Assembly: GCF_000716605.1 (NCBI RefSeq)
Contig: NZ_JNXE01000042.1
Coordinates: 1-64,000, forward strand
Direction of reading: 5' to 3'
Source of the DNA: Streptomyces sp. NRRL F-525
GTDB lineage: Bacteria > Actinomycetota > Actinomycetes > Streptomycetales > Streptomycetaceae
Length of the DNA: 64,000 bases
Positions 31,915-41,110 of the stretch are shown one piece after another. Positions within the stretch are counted from its first letter, which is position 1. Each line of letters opens with the position of its first letter. The notes under the pieces were generated by a model that saw only the letters and a program-made list of their open reading frames with translations, was not told where the DNA came from and did no database searches. The position numbers and the translations under genes are program-made.

Positions 31915-33135
31915 ATGCCGAACGGGGACAACTGGCAGAGCGACGTGCTGCGCGATCTGAGAGGCGCTACGCCTCAGCGTCAGCAGCCTGTGCCGCCGCA
32001 GCAACAGCAACAACAGCCATCGCCGCAGCAACAACAACCGCTACCGCAGCAGGGGCCCGGCGCCCCGGCGTACGGCTACCCACAGCAGCAGGCGTACGCC
32101 GACCAGCCTCCTCACCACCAGCAGCGGGCGTACGCCGACCAGCCGCCTCCACAGCACCAGCACCAGCACCAGGCCCACACCTACCAGCCGCAGCCCCGCG
32201 CCCCGCACCGCGTCACCCCCGACTCCCGCCCCGTGCTCGACAAGCGGCTCGCCGACGCCGCGCTCAAGCCGCGCCGCGGTGAGGCGTTCGGGGTCCGCGC
32301 CCTGCGCGCCGTACGCCGTACCGTCTCCTCCTCGGCGGCCCGCGAGGTCGCCGACAGCGCGGCGACCGCCGAGGTGCTGCAGCAGGCGGTCACCACCGGG
32401 CGGCAGATCGCGGTGACGTCCATCCGCGGCGGCTCCGGCAAGACGACGGTCGCCGCGCTGCTGGGCGCCACCTACGCCCACTACCGCCAGGACCCGGTGC
32501 TCGTCGTCGAGGCCGACCCGGCGCTCGGCTCGCTGCCGCTGCGCCTCGGCGCGGAGTCCCTGCGCTGGACCACCGGTGACCTCGCCGGACTGGTGGAACC
32601 GCAGATGTCGCTGCTCGACGTCACCGGCTACCTGGTCCAACTCCCCGGCAACGCCTGGCTGTTGCCCGGCAGCCAGGGCCAGGTCGGCGCCATGCTCGAC
32701 ACCACGGGCTACGAGCGGGTCATGGTCTCGCTGCGCCGTTTCTTCGGGGTGACCGTCGTCGACTGCGAGACCCTGCCCGCCGAGGTCGCCCGTACCGCGC
32801 TGTCCGCCGCGCAGGCCCGGGTGCTCACCGTGCCCGCGACGCTGGAGGGCATCGCCAGCACCCGCGCCGTCCTGGAGTGGATGCGCAACCTGCCCCCGCA
32901 CGTGCTGGCCTCCACCGTCGTCGTCGTCACCGAGACCGCACCGCACCTCGGCGTCGACCTCGCCAGGGCCACCCAGGAGCTGACCGAGGCCGGAGTCACC
33001 GTGACGGTCCTGCCCTACGACCGCCACCTCGCGTCCGGCGGCACCATCCGTACGGATCTCCTCGCCCGGGCCACCCGGCAGGCCGCCACCCGGCTGGCCG
33101 CCGACGTCTTCCAGCTCTCCCAGAAGCAGCGCTGA
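31915..33135 (+). CDS. MinD/ParA-like ATPase, EspI-type, of the T7SS-like locus
   Basis: 406 residues. The first 110 are disordered and Pro/Gln/His-rich, coded by CAG/CAA runs. A P-loop ATPase of the SIMIBI class follows, with a deviant Walker A IRGGSGKTTVAALLG and VVEADPALGSLPLRLG, a layout also seen in mycobacterial EspI. ATG 31915 has GAAGGG upstream; a longer frame overlaps eccD. It probably interacts with the secretion complex; in ESX-1, EspI tunes secretion to ATP level. Confidence 0.8.
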   Translation: MPNGDNWQSDVLRDLRGATPQRQQPVPPQQQQQQPSPQQQQPLPQQGPGAPAYGYPQQQAYADQPPHHQQRAYADQPPPQHQHQHQAHTYQPQPRAPHRVTPDSRPVLDKRLADAALKPRRGEAFGVRALRAVRRTVSSSAAREVADSAATAEVLQQAVTTGRQIAVTSIRGGSGKTTVAALLGATYAHYRQDPVLVVEADPALGSLPLRLGAESLRWTTGDLAGLVEPQMSLLDVTGYLVQLPGNAWLLPGSQGQVGAMLDTTGYERVMVSLRRFFGVTVVDCETLPAEVARTALSAAQARVLTVPATLEGIASTRAVLEWMRNLPPHVLASTVVVVTETAPHLGVDLARATQELTEAGVTVTVLPYDRHLASGGTIRTDLLARATRQAATRLAADVFQLSQKQR

Positions 33136-33187
33136 CCGCCCGACAGGAAGGCACCGAGGAACCCGACCCGAGGACCAGGCACCGAAG

Positions 33188-36100
33188 ATGAGCACCCGAC
33201 TGATCCACCGTCCCGCCCGCACCACCCGCCCGCCGGCCGCCCCCGAGCCGCGCACGATAGAGGCGCCGCCCAACCTGCCCGAGGGCAAGGCCGGTTCCGT
33301 GCTGCACTCGCTGCTGCCGGTCGCCGGGGTCATGTCGTCCGTCGTGATGATGACCTTCGTGCGCAACAGCCAGTTCGCCGGGCTGGGCGCGATCATCCTC
33401 GTCGTCACCCTGGCCGGCTCCCTCGCCATGGCCTTCTCCCAGCGGGGCAAGGCCCAGCGCGTCCGCCGCACCCAGCGCGAGGCCTACCTCGCCTACCTGG
33501 AGGACCTGCGCGAACAACTGGCGAAGGAGGAACGCGAACGGCGCGAGCGCGCCCAGGTGCTCAACCCGCCGCCGGACGCGCTCTACGACATCGTCCGCGA
33601 CCCCGCCCGGCTGTGGGAACGGCGCCGGACGGACGGGGACTTCCTGCGGGTGCGCGTCGGCACCGGGCAGATGCCGGTGCGTGATCTGCAGATCGCCCAG
33701 CAGGGCTCCTCCGCGCTCACCCCGCCCGACCAGTTCATGCTCAACGAGGCCTCCGCGCTGACCTCCCGCTTCAGCACCGGCACCGAACTCCCGCTCACCG
33801 TCCCGCTCGACCGCGTCGGCAACATCAGCGTCATCGGCCCGCGCGAGGACACCCTGCGCGTCGCCCGCGCGCTGCTCGTCCAGGCCGCCGCCACCCACGC
33901 GCCCGACGACGTCGCCCTGGCCGTCGCGGCCCCCGGCGACCGGCTGGCCGACTGGGAGTGGGTCAAGTGGCTGCCGCACCTGCTGGACACCGAGCAGTTC
34001 GACGGCCCGGTCGCCGCCCGCCGTATCGCCCCCTCGCTGCCCCAACTGGCCCGGCGGATCGGCGGTGAGCTGCGCCGCCGCGCCTCCTACGCGGCCGAGG
34101 TGCGCCGCGGCATGTCCGGCAAGGACGCGCTCGGCCTGACCTCCCGGCTCCTCGTCGTCGCCGACGGGCACGGGGACGACGCCGTCGACCTGCCGCGCCC
34201 CGACGACGCGGTCGGCCTGCGGGAGATGGGCGTCACCGTGCTGCACCTGCTCGACGAGCGGGTACGGGAGCCCGGCAGCGTCGGCGTGCGCATCACCGTC
34301 GACGGCGCCCGGACCGTCATCGAGGACCTGCGCGAGGCCGAGCCGATCAGCGCCCACGGCACGGTCGACGAGGTCGGCACCGCCCTCGCCGAGGGCCTGG
34401 CCCGAATGCTCGCCCCGCTGCGGCTGTCCGCGGAGTCCCTGGTCGGCGCCCCGCTGACCGGCCCGGTCGACTTCGCGGAACTGCTCGGCATCGACGACGT
34501 CGCCGACCTCGACCTGGACCGGCTGTGGGCGCCCCGCGGCGAACGCGCCTTCCTGCGCGTCCCGATCGGCGTCGGCGACAGCCACGAACCCGTGCTCCTC
34601 GACCTGAAGGAGTCCTCCGAGCTGGGCATGGGCCCGCACGGCCTCTGCGTCGGCGCCACCGGTTCCGGCAAGTCGGAGCTGCTGCGCACCCTCGTCCTCG
34701 CGCTGCTCGCCACCCATCCGCCGGAGGACCTCGCGCTGGTCCTCGTCGACTACAAGGGCGGAGCCACCTTCGCCCCCTTCGCGGACGTCCCGCACGTGGC
34801 GGGGGTGATCACCAACCTGGAGAACCAGGCCGGCCTCGTCGAACGCGTCCACGCCTCGCTCGCCGGCGAGGTCAAGCGCCGCCAGCAGGTCCTCAAGGAG
34901 GCGGGCAACGTCGCCGACATCGGCCACTACGCCGCCCTGCGCGCCGAGAAGCGCCCCGACCTCGAACCGCTGCCCCACCTGTTCGTCGTGATCGACGAGT
35001 TCGGCGAACTCCTCACCGCCAAGCCGGACTTCATCGACCTGTTCCTGTCCATCGGCCGCATCGGCCGCTCCATCGGCGTCCACCTGCTGCTCTCCAGCCA
35101 GCGCATCGAGGGCGGCAAGCTCAAGGGCCTCGACACCTATCTGTCGTACCGGCTCGGCCTGCGCACCTTCTCCGCCGACGAGTCCCGCACGGTCCTCGAC
35201 ACCACGGACGCCTTCCACCTGCCCCCGCTGCCCGGCTTCGGCTACCTCAAGGTCGACACCAGCCACTACGAGCGGTTCAAGGCGGGCTACGTCTCCGGCG
35301 CCTACAGCGGCCCCGTCCGGCGCGAGACCGAGGACACCGGGCCGCTCGCCCTGGAGTACCCGGCGTACAACACCCTGGGCCAGGGCGAGAGCACGGCACC
35401 CGAGGAGCCGCAGATGCGGCGCCGGGAGACCGGGCTGACCGAGATGGGCGTCATGGTCCGGCAGATAGAGAATGCCGACACCAGGTCCGTACGCCAGATC
35501 TGGCTGCCCCCGCTGCCCGCCGCCGTCGCCCTCGACCAGGTCGCCGGCCCCGTCGAGGTCGGCGCGCGCGGCATGCAGCTCGCCCGGCGCCGGGGCCCGC
35601 TCCAGGTGCCGCTGGGCGTCCTGGACGATCCCGCCCGGCAGTGGCAGGGCCAGTGGTACCTGGACCTCACGGTGGCGGGCGGCCACGCGGCGGTCATCGG
35701 CGGCCCCCAGTCCGGCAAGACCACCCTGCTGCGCACCCTCGCCCTGTCCCTGGCGCTCACCCACACCCCGCAGGAGGTCGGCGTCTACGGCCTCGACCTG
35801 GCCGGCGGCGGTCTGCAGGCGCTGTCCGGCCTGCCGCACGTGGGCGGGGTGGCCGGCCGGGCCGACCGGGAGCGGTGCGCCCGCACCGTCGACTCCGTAC
35901 GCGGCATGCTGGACCAGCGCGAGGAGCTGTTCCGCCGCCACCGCATCGACTCCCTGGAACAGCTGCGCACCCTGCGCGCCGCGGGCCGCGTCCCCGAACT
36001 GGCCTCCACGGAGATCGTGTTGCTCGTCGACGGCTTCGGCGCCCTGCGCGACGACTTCGAGGAACTCGACGAAGGCGTCGGCGACATCCTCAAGCGCGGC

Positions 36101-37204
36101 AGCGGCTACGGCATCCACGTGGTCGCCGGCATGCTCCGCTGGAACGACGTGCGCATCGCCGCCCAGTCCCAGTTCGGCACGCGGGTGGAGCTCCGGCTGA
36201 ACGACGCCGGCGAGTCCAGCATCGAGCGCAAACTCGCGCAGACCCTCTCGCCCGACGAGAAGGGCCGCGTCCTCACCGACAGCAAGCTCTTCGCCCAGGT
36301 CGCCCTGCCCCGCACGGACGGCGTCGCCGACACGGCCGACCTCGGCACGGTCCTGGAACACACGGCCCGTACGATCCGCGCGACCTGGTCCGGCGAGACC
36401 GCCCAGCCGGTCCGGGTCCTGCCGCACGTCCTGGAGCCGCACCTGCTGCCCGGTCCGGCGGCCGAACCGCGCCGGGTCCCGATCGGCCTCGACCAGACCC
36501 ACCTGGCGCCCGTCCTGCTCGACCTGTTCGAGCACGACCAGCATCTGCTGATCATGGGCGACAGCGAGTGCGGCAAGACCAACCTGCTCCGGGCCGTCGT
36601 GGAGGGCCTGATCGAGCGCTACAGCGAGGACGAACTCGTCTTCGGCGTCATGGACCCGCGTCGCGGCCTGCGCGGCGCCGTCCCCGAGGAGTACCGGGGC
36701 GGCTACGCCTACAACGCCAAGCTGTGCGCGGGCCTGTCCGCGGGCATCGCCGGCGAACTGGAGAAGCGGCTGCCCGACGAGAGCGCGGACGGCGCGGACC
36801 TGGAACCGGGCAGCTGGGGCTCGGGCCCGCGGATCGTGATCCTCGTCGACGACTACGACGTCCTCACCACCGCCGGCCAGCAGCCGCTCGCGCCCTTCCT
36901 GCCGTACATCCCCTCGGCCCAGGACATCGGCCTCCACTTCGTCCTCACCCGCCGGGTCGCGGGCGCCTCCCGGGGCCTGTACGAGCCGCTGCTGCAGAGC
37001 CTGCGCGAGTCCGGCGCCTCGGCGCTGGTGATGGCGGGCGACCGCGGCGAGGGCCAGCTCTTCCCCGGTGTGTACGCCGGGCAGCAGCCGTCCGGCCGCG
37101 GCGTCCTGGTCCGCAGGGGCGAGCCGAACCGGCTGATCCAGACCGTCCACGCGGGAACCAGGCAGGCCGGCGTGGGCACAGGCAACGGGACGAGGTACCC
37201 ATGA
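33188..37204 (+). CDS. eccC: Type VII secretion ATPase EccC (FtsK/SpoIIIE family)
   Basis: 1338 residues. Two N-terminal membrane helices (about 40-85) are followed by three FtsK/SpoIIIE ATPase domains with Walker A motifs GATGSGKS (about residue 490), GGPQSGKT (about 840) and GDSECGKT (about 1124). DEF-type Walker B motifs are present (LFVVIDEFGE in the first). It is a fused EccCa-EccCb, as in actinobacteria other than the split ESX-1 form. It drives recognition and export of WXG100 substrates. Its stop overlaps the next start (ATGA). Confidence 0.92.
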   Translation: MSTRLIHRPARTTRPPAAPEPRTIEAPPNLPEGKAGSVLHSLLPVAGVMSSVVMMTFVRNSQFAGLGAIILVVTLAGSLAMAFSQRGKAQRVRRTQREAYLAYLEDLREQLAKEERERRERAQVLNPPPDALYDIVRDPARLWERRRTDGDFLRVRVGTGQMPVRDLQIAQQGSSALTPPDQFMLNEASALTSRFSTGTELPLTVPLDRVGNISVIGPREDTLRVARALLVQAAATHAPDDVALAVAAPGDRLADWEWVKWLPHLLDTEQFDGPVAARRIAPSLPQLARRIGGELRRRASYAAEVRRGMSGKDALGLTSRLLVVADGHGDDAVDLPRPDDAVGLREMGVTVLHLLDERVREPGSVGVRITVDGARTVIEDLREAEPISAHGTVDEVGTALAEGLARMLAPLRLSAESLVGAPLTGPVDFAELLGIDDVADLDLDRLWAPRGERAFLRVPIGVGDSHEPVLLDLKESSELGMGPHGLCVGATGSGKSELLRTLVLALLATHPPEDLALVLVDYKGGATFAPFADVPHVAGVITNLENQAGLVERVHASLAGEVKRRQQVLKEAGNVADIGHYAALRAEKRPDLEPLPHLFVVIDEFGELLTAKPDFIDLFLSIGRIGRSIGVHLLLSSQRIEGGKLKGLDTYLSYRLGLRTFSADESRTVLDTTDAFHLPPLPGFGYLKVDTSHYERFKAGYVSGAYSGPVRRETEDTGPLALEYPAYNTLGQGESTAPEEPQMRRRETGLTEMGVMVRQIENADTRSVRQIWLPPLPAAVALDQVAGPVEVGARGMQLARRRGPLQVPLGVLDDPARQWQGQWYLDLTVAGGHAAVIGGPQSGKTTLLRTLALSLALTHTPQEVGVYGLDLAGGGLQALSGLPHVGGVAGRADRERCARTVDSVRGMLDQREELFRRHRIDSLEQLRTLRAAGRVPELASTEIVLLVDGFGALRDDFEELDEGVGDILKRGSGYGIHVVAGMLRWNDVRIAAQSQFGTRVELRLNDAGESSIERKLAQTLSPDEKGRVLTDSKLFAQVALPRTDGVADTADLGTVLEHTARTIRATWSGETAQPVRVLPHVLEPHLLPGPAAEPRRVPIGLDQTHLAPVLLDLFEHDQHLLIMGDSECGKTNLLRAVVEGLIERYSEDELVFGVMDPRRGLRGAVPEEYRGGYAYNAKLCAGLSAGIAGELEKRLPDESADGADLEPGSWGSGPRIVILVDDYDVLTTAGQQPLAPFLPYIPSAQDIGLHFVLTRRVAGASRGLYEPLLQSLRESGASALVMAGDRGEGQLFPGVYAGQQPSGRGVLVRRGEPNRLIQTVHAGTRQAGVGTGNGTRYP

Positions 37205-38625
37205 CGAAGGATGTCGTCGCTCTCACCAGGACGATGCCCGACCCGCTGAGCGTGCTCGCCGGGCTGCTGGCCGGTGGCCCCGAGATGCTGGCGGGCGTCG
37301 AGGGGGACGGCGCGGTGGTACAGCTCTGCGACGAGCGGGGCCGTCCCCTCGTCTCCGTAGAGGCACCCCTGCTGGTGCGGGTCAGGGGAGAGGCGGCGCG
37401 GCTGCTCGGGGCGACCGAGCCCGAGGTGCCGTACTGGTGGACCGAGGCCCGTGCCACCACCGGCGTCAAGGAGGCCGAGGAACTCGCCGGCACCTTCGCG
37501 GCCCGCGTCGCCACCCTGGTCGGCGGCACCGCCTGGCCGCCGCAGGCGGCGCGGTCGCTGGCGGTGGTCGACACCGACGGGGTGCGCGCGGTGCCGGCCC
37601 CGGCCGCGGCGCAGCCCGCCGTGGACGTGCTCACCGACAAGGTCGCCGTGGTGATCCAGGACCGCCCGGTGGTCGCGATGACCGCCTGGCTCTCGGACGC
37701 CTTCCGGGCCGTCGCCAACGCCGGACTGGGCCTGCAGATCGTCACCCCCGCCGGCACCCGCCTGTCCCCGGCGGTCCGCGGCAGCCTGCCGGGCTGGCCC
37801 TCGCGCTGGGTCGTACAGGACAAGAAGGACGGCTACTACGACGGACTGTCCGGAGCCGTACTGCGCTGGGACAACGGCCTGTTCGTGACGGCCGGGTCCC
37901 CGGACGCGACGCCGGAGGACCCCCGCACCCCCGTGGCCGAGTCGTTCACCTCCGAGACCGCCGACGACGGCGAACGCCAACTGGCCGTCTCCTTCCGGGC
38001 CGTCCACCCGGCGGACGACCGCCTCGTGCTCGGCGGCGCCCTGGAAGCCGTATGGCGCGAGCTCACCGGAGAACCGCCGGCCGGCTGGGGCACCGAGGAG
38101 CCCGCCAACCTGCCTTGGTCGCTGCGGCAGTTGACCGACCTGGCCTACGAGCGGGCGCCCGAGCCGACCTGGCTGGTGGTCGTCGGCACTCCGGAGCGCC
38201 CGGGCCTCGCGACGGTCCGGATCAGCCGTACCGAGGCCGGTGTGGAGGAGGACGTCACGCTGGCGTTCGGCTACGGCCCGGGTGAGACGGTGCCGACGGA
38301 CGCCGACGTGACCCGGGCGGCGGAGGTCCTCGCCACCCGGCACGATCTGCAGTCGATGCTGGTCCAGGTCCGGCGGGCCCGCCGCGACCTGTCCGTCCCG
38401 CCGCGCTTCGAGGGGCCCGGCGTCCCGTACGCCTTCGTCCTCGGTGCCGAGGAGGTGCGTGAGCTGCCTGGTGACCGGGCCAGGCGCACCCCGCTGCCGC
38501 GGCCGCCGCGGGAGTTGGGCCCGAAGAGGCGCCCGGCGTTGTACTACCCCTTCCCGGGCGACCCCTCGGACCTCGCGGGATGGACGGACTTCGAGCGGCT
38601 GATGAGGCACCTCAAGGGCGCCTGA
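37201..38625 (+). CDS. T7SS-associated protein of unknown function (possibly DUF6177)
   Basis: 474 residues, soluble, coupled to eccC by an ATGA overlap. No signal peptide, membrane segment or catalytic motif is recognised. Features include TRTMPDPLSVLAGLLAGGPE at the start, a WVVQDKKDGYYDGLSGAVLRW segment and PALYYPFPGDPSD near the end. I recall Streptomyces proteins named DUF6177 in this position; not verified. A structural or regulatory partner of EccC is likely. It ends 9 bp from a convergent acyltransferase gene. Confidence 0.75.
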   Translation: MTKDVVALTRTMPDPLSVLAGLLAGGPEMLAGVEGDGAVVQLCDERGRPLVSVEAPLLVRVRGEAARLLGATEPEVPYWWTEARATTGVKEAEELAGTFAARVATLVGGTAWPPQAARSLAVVDTDGVRAVPAPAAAQPAVDVLTDKVAVVIQDRPVVAMTAWLSDAFRAVANAGLGLQIVTPAGTRLSPAVRGSLPGWPSRWVVQDKKDGYYDGLSGAVLRWDNGLFVTAGSPDATPEDPRTPVAESFTSETADDGERQLAVSFRAVHPADDRLVLGGALEAVWRELTGEPPAGWGTEEPANLPWSLRQLTDLAYERAPEPTWLVVVGTPERPGLATVRISRTEAGVEEDVTLAFGYGPGETVPTDADVTRAAEVLATRHDLQSMLVQVRRARRDLSVPPRFEGPGVPYAFVLGAEEVRELPGDRARRTPLPRPPRELGPKRRPALYYPFPGDPSDLAGWTDFERLMRHLKGA

Positions 38626-38634
38626 GACGGCCGC

Positions 38635-39741
38635 TCAGCCCACCAGCGCCCGCTGCCGCTCACGGGCGGCCTCGGCCGCGTCACGCTTGAACGCCCACTC
38701 CATGCGGGGCTCGATCACGAAGCGGAACACCCGGCGTACGGGCGGGGTGCACAGCAGGGTGACGCCGGTGAGCGCGAGGGCGGTCACCAGGGCGACGCCG
38801 TAGGGCCGGTGCAGCCAGGTGTGGTCGTACAGGCCCGCGTAACCGGCGCCCTTGATCAGGAAGCCGTGCAGCAGATAGCCGTACAGGGTGCCCGCGCCGA
38901 GCGCCGTGAACCAGGTCGTGCGGCTCGGCACCCAGGAGTAGAAGGCAGCGGTCAGCAGCAGCGAGCAGCCGAACATCGCGAGCGTCATCACCGGCCCGAC
39001 CCACCAGGGCGCGGCGAACTCCTGCGCGGAGTCGTGGTGGTAGAGCCAGCTCGCGTTCATCCGCGGCACCGCCCAGTAGCCGAACACCAGCGCGCCCACG
39101 AACACCGGCACCGCCAACTTCCGCGCCTCGGGCCGCCGCACCAGCCGGAAGTGCTCGGGCCGCAGGACCAGGCCGAGCACGAAGTACGGCAGGAACTGCG
39201 CCGTCCGCTGCAGATCGAAGTCGTCGGTCATGGCCGGGGTGCAGGAGGCGAGCATGGCGATGCCGAGGGCGATCGGCAGCGGGTGCCGGACCAGTTTCCA
39301 GATCGGGGTGGTGAGCCGCCAGATGAACAACGAGCAGAGGAACCAGGTGAGATACAGCGGGTCGAGCAGGGTGATCTGCTGGTGCGGGTCGTCGTTGGCG
39401 TAGCGGCTGAAGAGCGAGTACGCGATCTCGAACACGATGTACGGCAGCGCGACACCGGTGAGGAGCCGCTTCAGCCGGGCGGGGCTCATGTCGAAACTGC
39501 GGGAGAAATAGCCGGAGATGACGATGAACGCCGGCATGTGGAAGCTGTACACGACCATGTACAGGCCCTGGAGCACTCTGCTGTCGCCCTTCAGGGGCTC
39601 CCAGGAGTGCCCGATGGCGACCAACAGGATCGCCAGGTACTTCGCGTTGTCGAAGAACGCGTCGCGCGATTTGGGCTGTTCGTTCTTTTCGTTCTGTTTG
39701 CTCTGTTCGTTCTGGCCCGGGGGCGCGTCAACGTGGAACAT
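38635..39741 (-). CDS. Membrane acyltransferase (acyltransferase 3 family)
   Basis: 368 residues from ATG 39741, with about ten membrane helices. DNAKYLAILLVAIGHSWEPL carries the catalytic His, and YSFHMPAFIVISGYF is typical of the OafA/acyltransferase 3 family. The disordered N-terminus is an Asn/Glu/Gln/Lys repeat (GQNEQSKQNEKNEQ) coded by TTCGTTC-like repeats. It probably acetylates a surface polysaccharide or secreted metabolite. It bounds the T7SS-like island on the right. Confidence 0.82.
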   Translation of the reverse strand: MFHVDAPPGQNEQSKQNEKNEQPKSRDAFFDNAKYLAILLVAIGHSWEPLKGDSRVLQGLYMVVYSFHMPAFIVISGYFSRSFDMSPARLKRLLTGVALPYIVFEIAYSLFSRYANDDPHQQITLLDPLYLTWFLCSLFIWRLTTPIWKLVRHPLPIALGIAMLASCTPAMTDDFDLQRTAQFLPYFVLGLVLRPEHFRLVRRPEARKLAVPVFVGALVFGYWAVPRMNASWLYHHDSAQEFAAPWWVGPVMTLAMFGCSLLLTAAFYSWVPSRTTWFTALGAGTLYGYLLHGFLIKGAGYAGLYDHTWLHRPYGVALVTALALTGVTLLCTPPVRRVFRFVIEPRMEWAFKRDAAEAARERQRALVG

Positions 39742-40044
39742 CTGAGGCACCCTAGCGTTGCCTGTGGGAATCGGTGAAACCATCGGACGCGCGTCCGGAA
39801 TCTGTTCACGATGTCACGATTCATCCCGATCAAAAGGCGCAAAAGGGCACACGGGGAAAGCCTGTTCATGTGCGCATGCCAATAATGCGAACGGACTGCG
39901 AACGCATCTGTGCCGAACCTTTGCGACCAACGATGCGTCACCCGCCGCATAGGTGGGCCGCGTTGGTGGCACGATGGTTCTGGCGGGGTGCGCGGGTTGC
40001 GTCCCCGGGCCGGGAGAGCGGACCGACCGAGGGTGTGATCAGTT
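39742..40044. other. Non-coding stretch between acyltransferase and small membrane gene
   Basis: 303 bp of divergent promoter region. The only structure seen is TGCGAAC repeated 11 bp apart within AATGCGAACGGACTGCGAAC, around 39886-39905, and AT-richer sequence than its surroundings. No gene is supported here. Confidence 0.5.
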
Positions 40045-40239
40045 GTGGCCATTTCACTGTCTGTGGTGCTGCTGTTGGCGATCATCCTGGTGGTGTTGAT
40101 CCGAGGGGGATCGATCAAGGCCGGCCCAGCCATAGTCGCGATCCTCTTCGGCTTCTTCCTCGCCTCGACCGGGATGGCTCCGTCCATCAACCGGTTCATA
40201 AACTCACTGGCGGAGACGATCAACTCGATCAGCTTCTGA
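40045..40239 (+). CDS. Small hydrophobic membrane protein
   Basis: 64 residues with one or two membrane helices: AISLSVVLLLAIILVVLIRGG and AGPAIVAILFGFFLASTGMA, then a polar tail ending NSISF. GTG start with GAGGG upstream. Function unknown; it is probably conserved in Streptomyces near the tig-clp region. Confidence 0.65.
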   Translation: MAISLSVVLLLAIILVVLIRGGSIKAGPAIVAILFGFFLASTGMAPSINRFINSLAETINSISF

Positions 40240-40285
40240 CCCCGATCGCTTTCCGACGCTCGACCGACTTCCGGCGGAGGCGCGC

Positions 40286-40519
40286 GTGCGGCAGCGCACG
40301 GCAAGGGGTTCGACACCGACGAGCCGACGGTTCACCAAGGAGTCGGCGGGCGCCCTGTTCGCGGCGTTCGCCGCCTTCCTGCTCGCGCGCGACGTCACGT
40401 TCGACTACTTCCGGCACGCGCTGCCCGACTGGGCGTACAGGGCATCGGGCCTCGTCGGCCTCGCCGCGGCGCTCGCCGCCTACGGCCTCGCCTCGCTCTG
40501 GCTCCGACGGCTCCCCTGA
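40286..40519 (+). CDS. Small putative membrane protein
   Basis: 77 residues from GTG with GGCGGAGG upstream. A basic N-terminus (TPTSRRFTKES) and two weakly hydrophobic helices (AGALFAAFAAFLLARD and ASGLVGLAAALAAYGLASLW) are seen. Function unknown. It ends before a terminator hairpin. Confidence 0.55.
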   Translation: MRQRTARGSTPTSRRFTKESAGALFAAFAAFLLARDVTFDYFRHALPDWAYRASGLVGLAAALAAYGLASLWLRRLP

Positions 40520-40554
40520 AGCCTTCCCCTTCCGGCCAAAAGGCGGGGAACGCA

Positions 40555-40595
40555 TCAGGGCCAGACCGAGGAGTGATCCTCCGGCCTGGCCCTGA
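40555..40595. terminator. Bidirectional hairpin before tRNA-Gly
   Basis: TCAGGGCCAG (40555-40564) and CTGGCCCTGA (40586-40595) are perfect 10-bp arms. Between them is an inner CCGAGGA/TCCTCCGG stem with one bulge. It ends both the plus-strand small gene and the minus-strand tRNA. Confidence 0.7.
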
Positions 40596-40601
40596 GATGT
40601 C

Positions 40602-40675
40602 TGGAGCGGGCGACGGGAATCGAACCCGCGTAGCTAGTTTGGAAGACTAGTGCTCTACCATTGAGCTACGCCCGC
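40602..40675 (-). tRNA. tRNA-Gly (anticodon TCC)
   Basis: The minus strand folds as a cloverleaf. The acceptor GCGGGCG pairs with CGCCCGC, the discriminator is T and CCA is encoded. The D-arm contains TAGCTCAATGGTAGAGC, the anticodon loop CTTCCAA gives TCC, and the T-arm holds GGTTCGATTCC. 74 nt including CCA. Confidence 0.96.
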
Positions 40676-40839
40676 ACAGGACGCGCCGCAGGTCAGACGA
40701 CCGCGGCACAGAAGGCATCGTAGCGGGTCGGGTGCCCTCAGCGCACACCGCATTCCCCATGCCCCCTCCGGCACCCCGGCGCTCGTGAAATGCGGCGGCT
40801 TCACCGCCTGCGGGCATGTACCCTACGTGTCGCACCAGA

Positions 40840-40916
40840 CGGGGTGTGGCGCAGCTTGGTAGCGCGTCCGCTTTGGGAGCGGAAGGCCGTGGGTTCAAAT
40901 CCCGCCACCCCGACCA
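40840..40916 (+). tRNA. tRNA-Pro (anticodon TGG)
   Basis: Acceptor CGGGGTG pairs with CACCCCG, discriminator A and CCA encoded. The D-arm is GGCGCAGCTTGGTAGCGC, the anticodon stem-loop CCGCTTTGGGAGCGG gives TGG, and the T-arm contains GGTTCAAATCC. 77 nt. Confidence 0.96.
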
Positions 40917-41110
40917 CCTGCCGGACCTCCGGGTCCGGTATCACACCAGTACCTCGCGGGATCGCCTTTTGGGGGGTCTCGTCGCTGCGGCTACTATGCA
41001 AGCTGCGCGCCCGTGTGTCTCTCACACTCTGAAGTCCTCCGGGCGACCAGAAACCGCCGGACCTGTCTGGGTCCGCAAACCAAGAAGTCAGCCCCCAAGG
41101 AGACCGAACC

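Noticed and set aside
32996..37150. A 1384-codon minus-strand ORF
   Set aside because: Antisense shadow of eccC; composition is typical of reversed high-GC codons and it has no recognisable domain.
34525..38625. A 1366-codon plus-strand ORF overlapping eccC
   Set aside because: Frame-shifted, Arg/Pro-rich shadow of eccC; only its last 474 codons, from 37201, are a real gene.
39886..39905. ClgR site from the two GCGAAC half-sites
   Set aside because: The half-sites are direct, not inverted, so they do not form a ClgR dyad.
40602..40916. tRNA genes as the integration site of the T7SS-like island
   Set aside because: The tRNAs are 2 kb away, beyond the acyltransferase gene, and no duplicated tRNA 3' end or integrase gene is seen.
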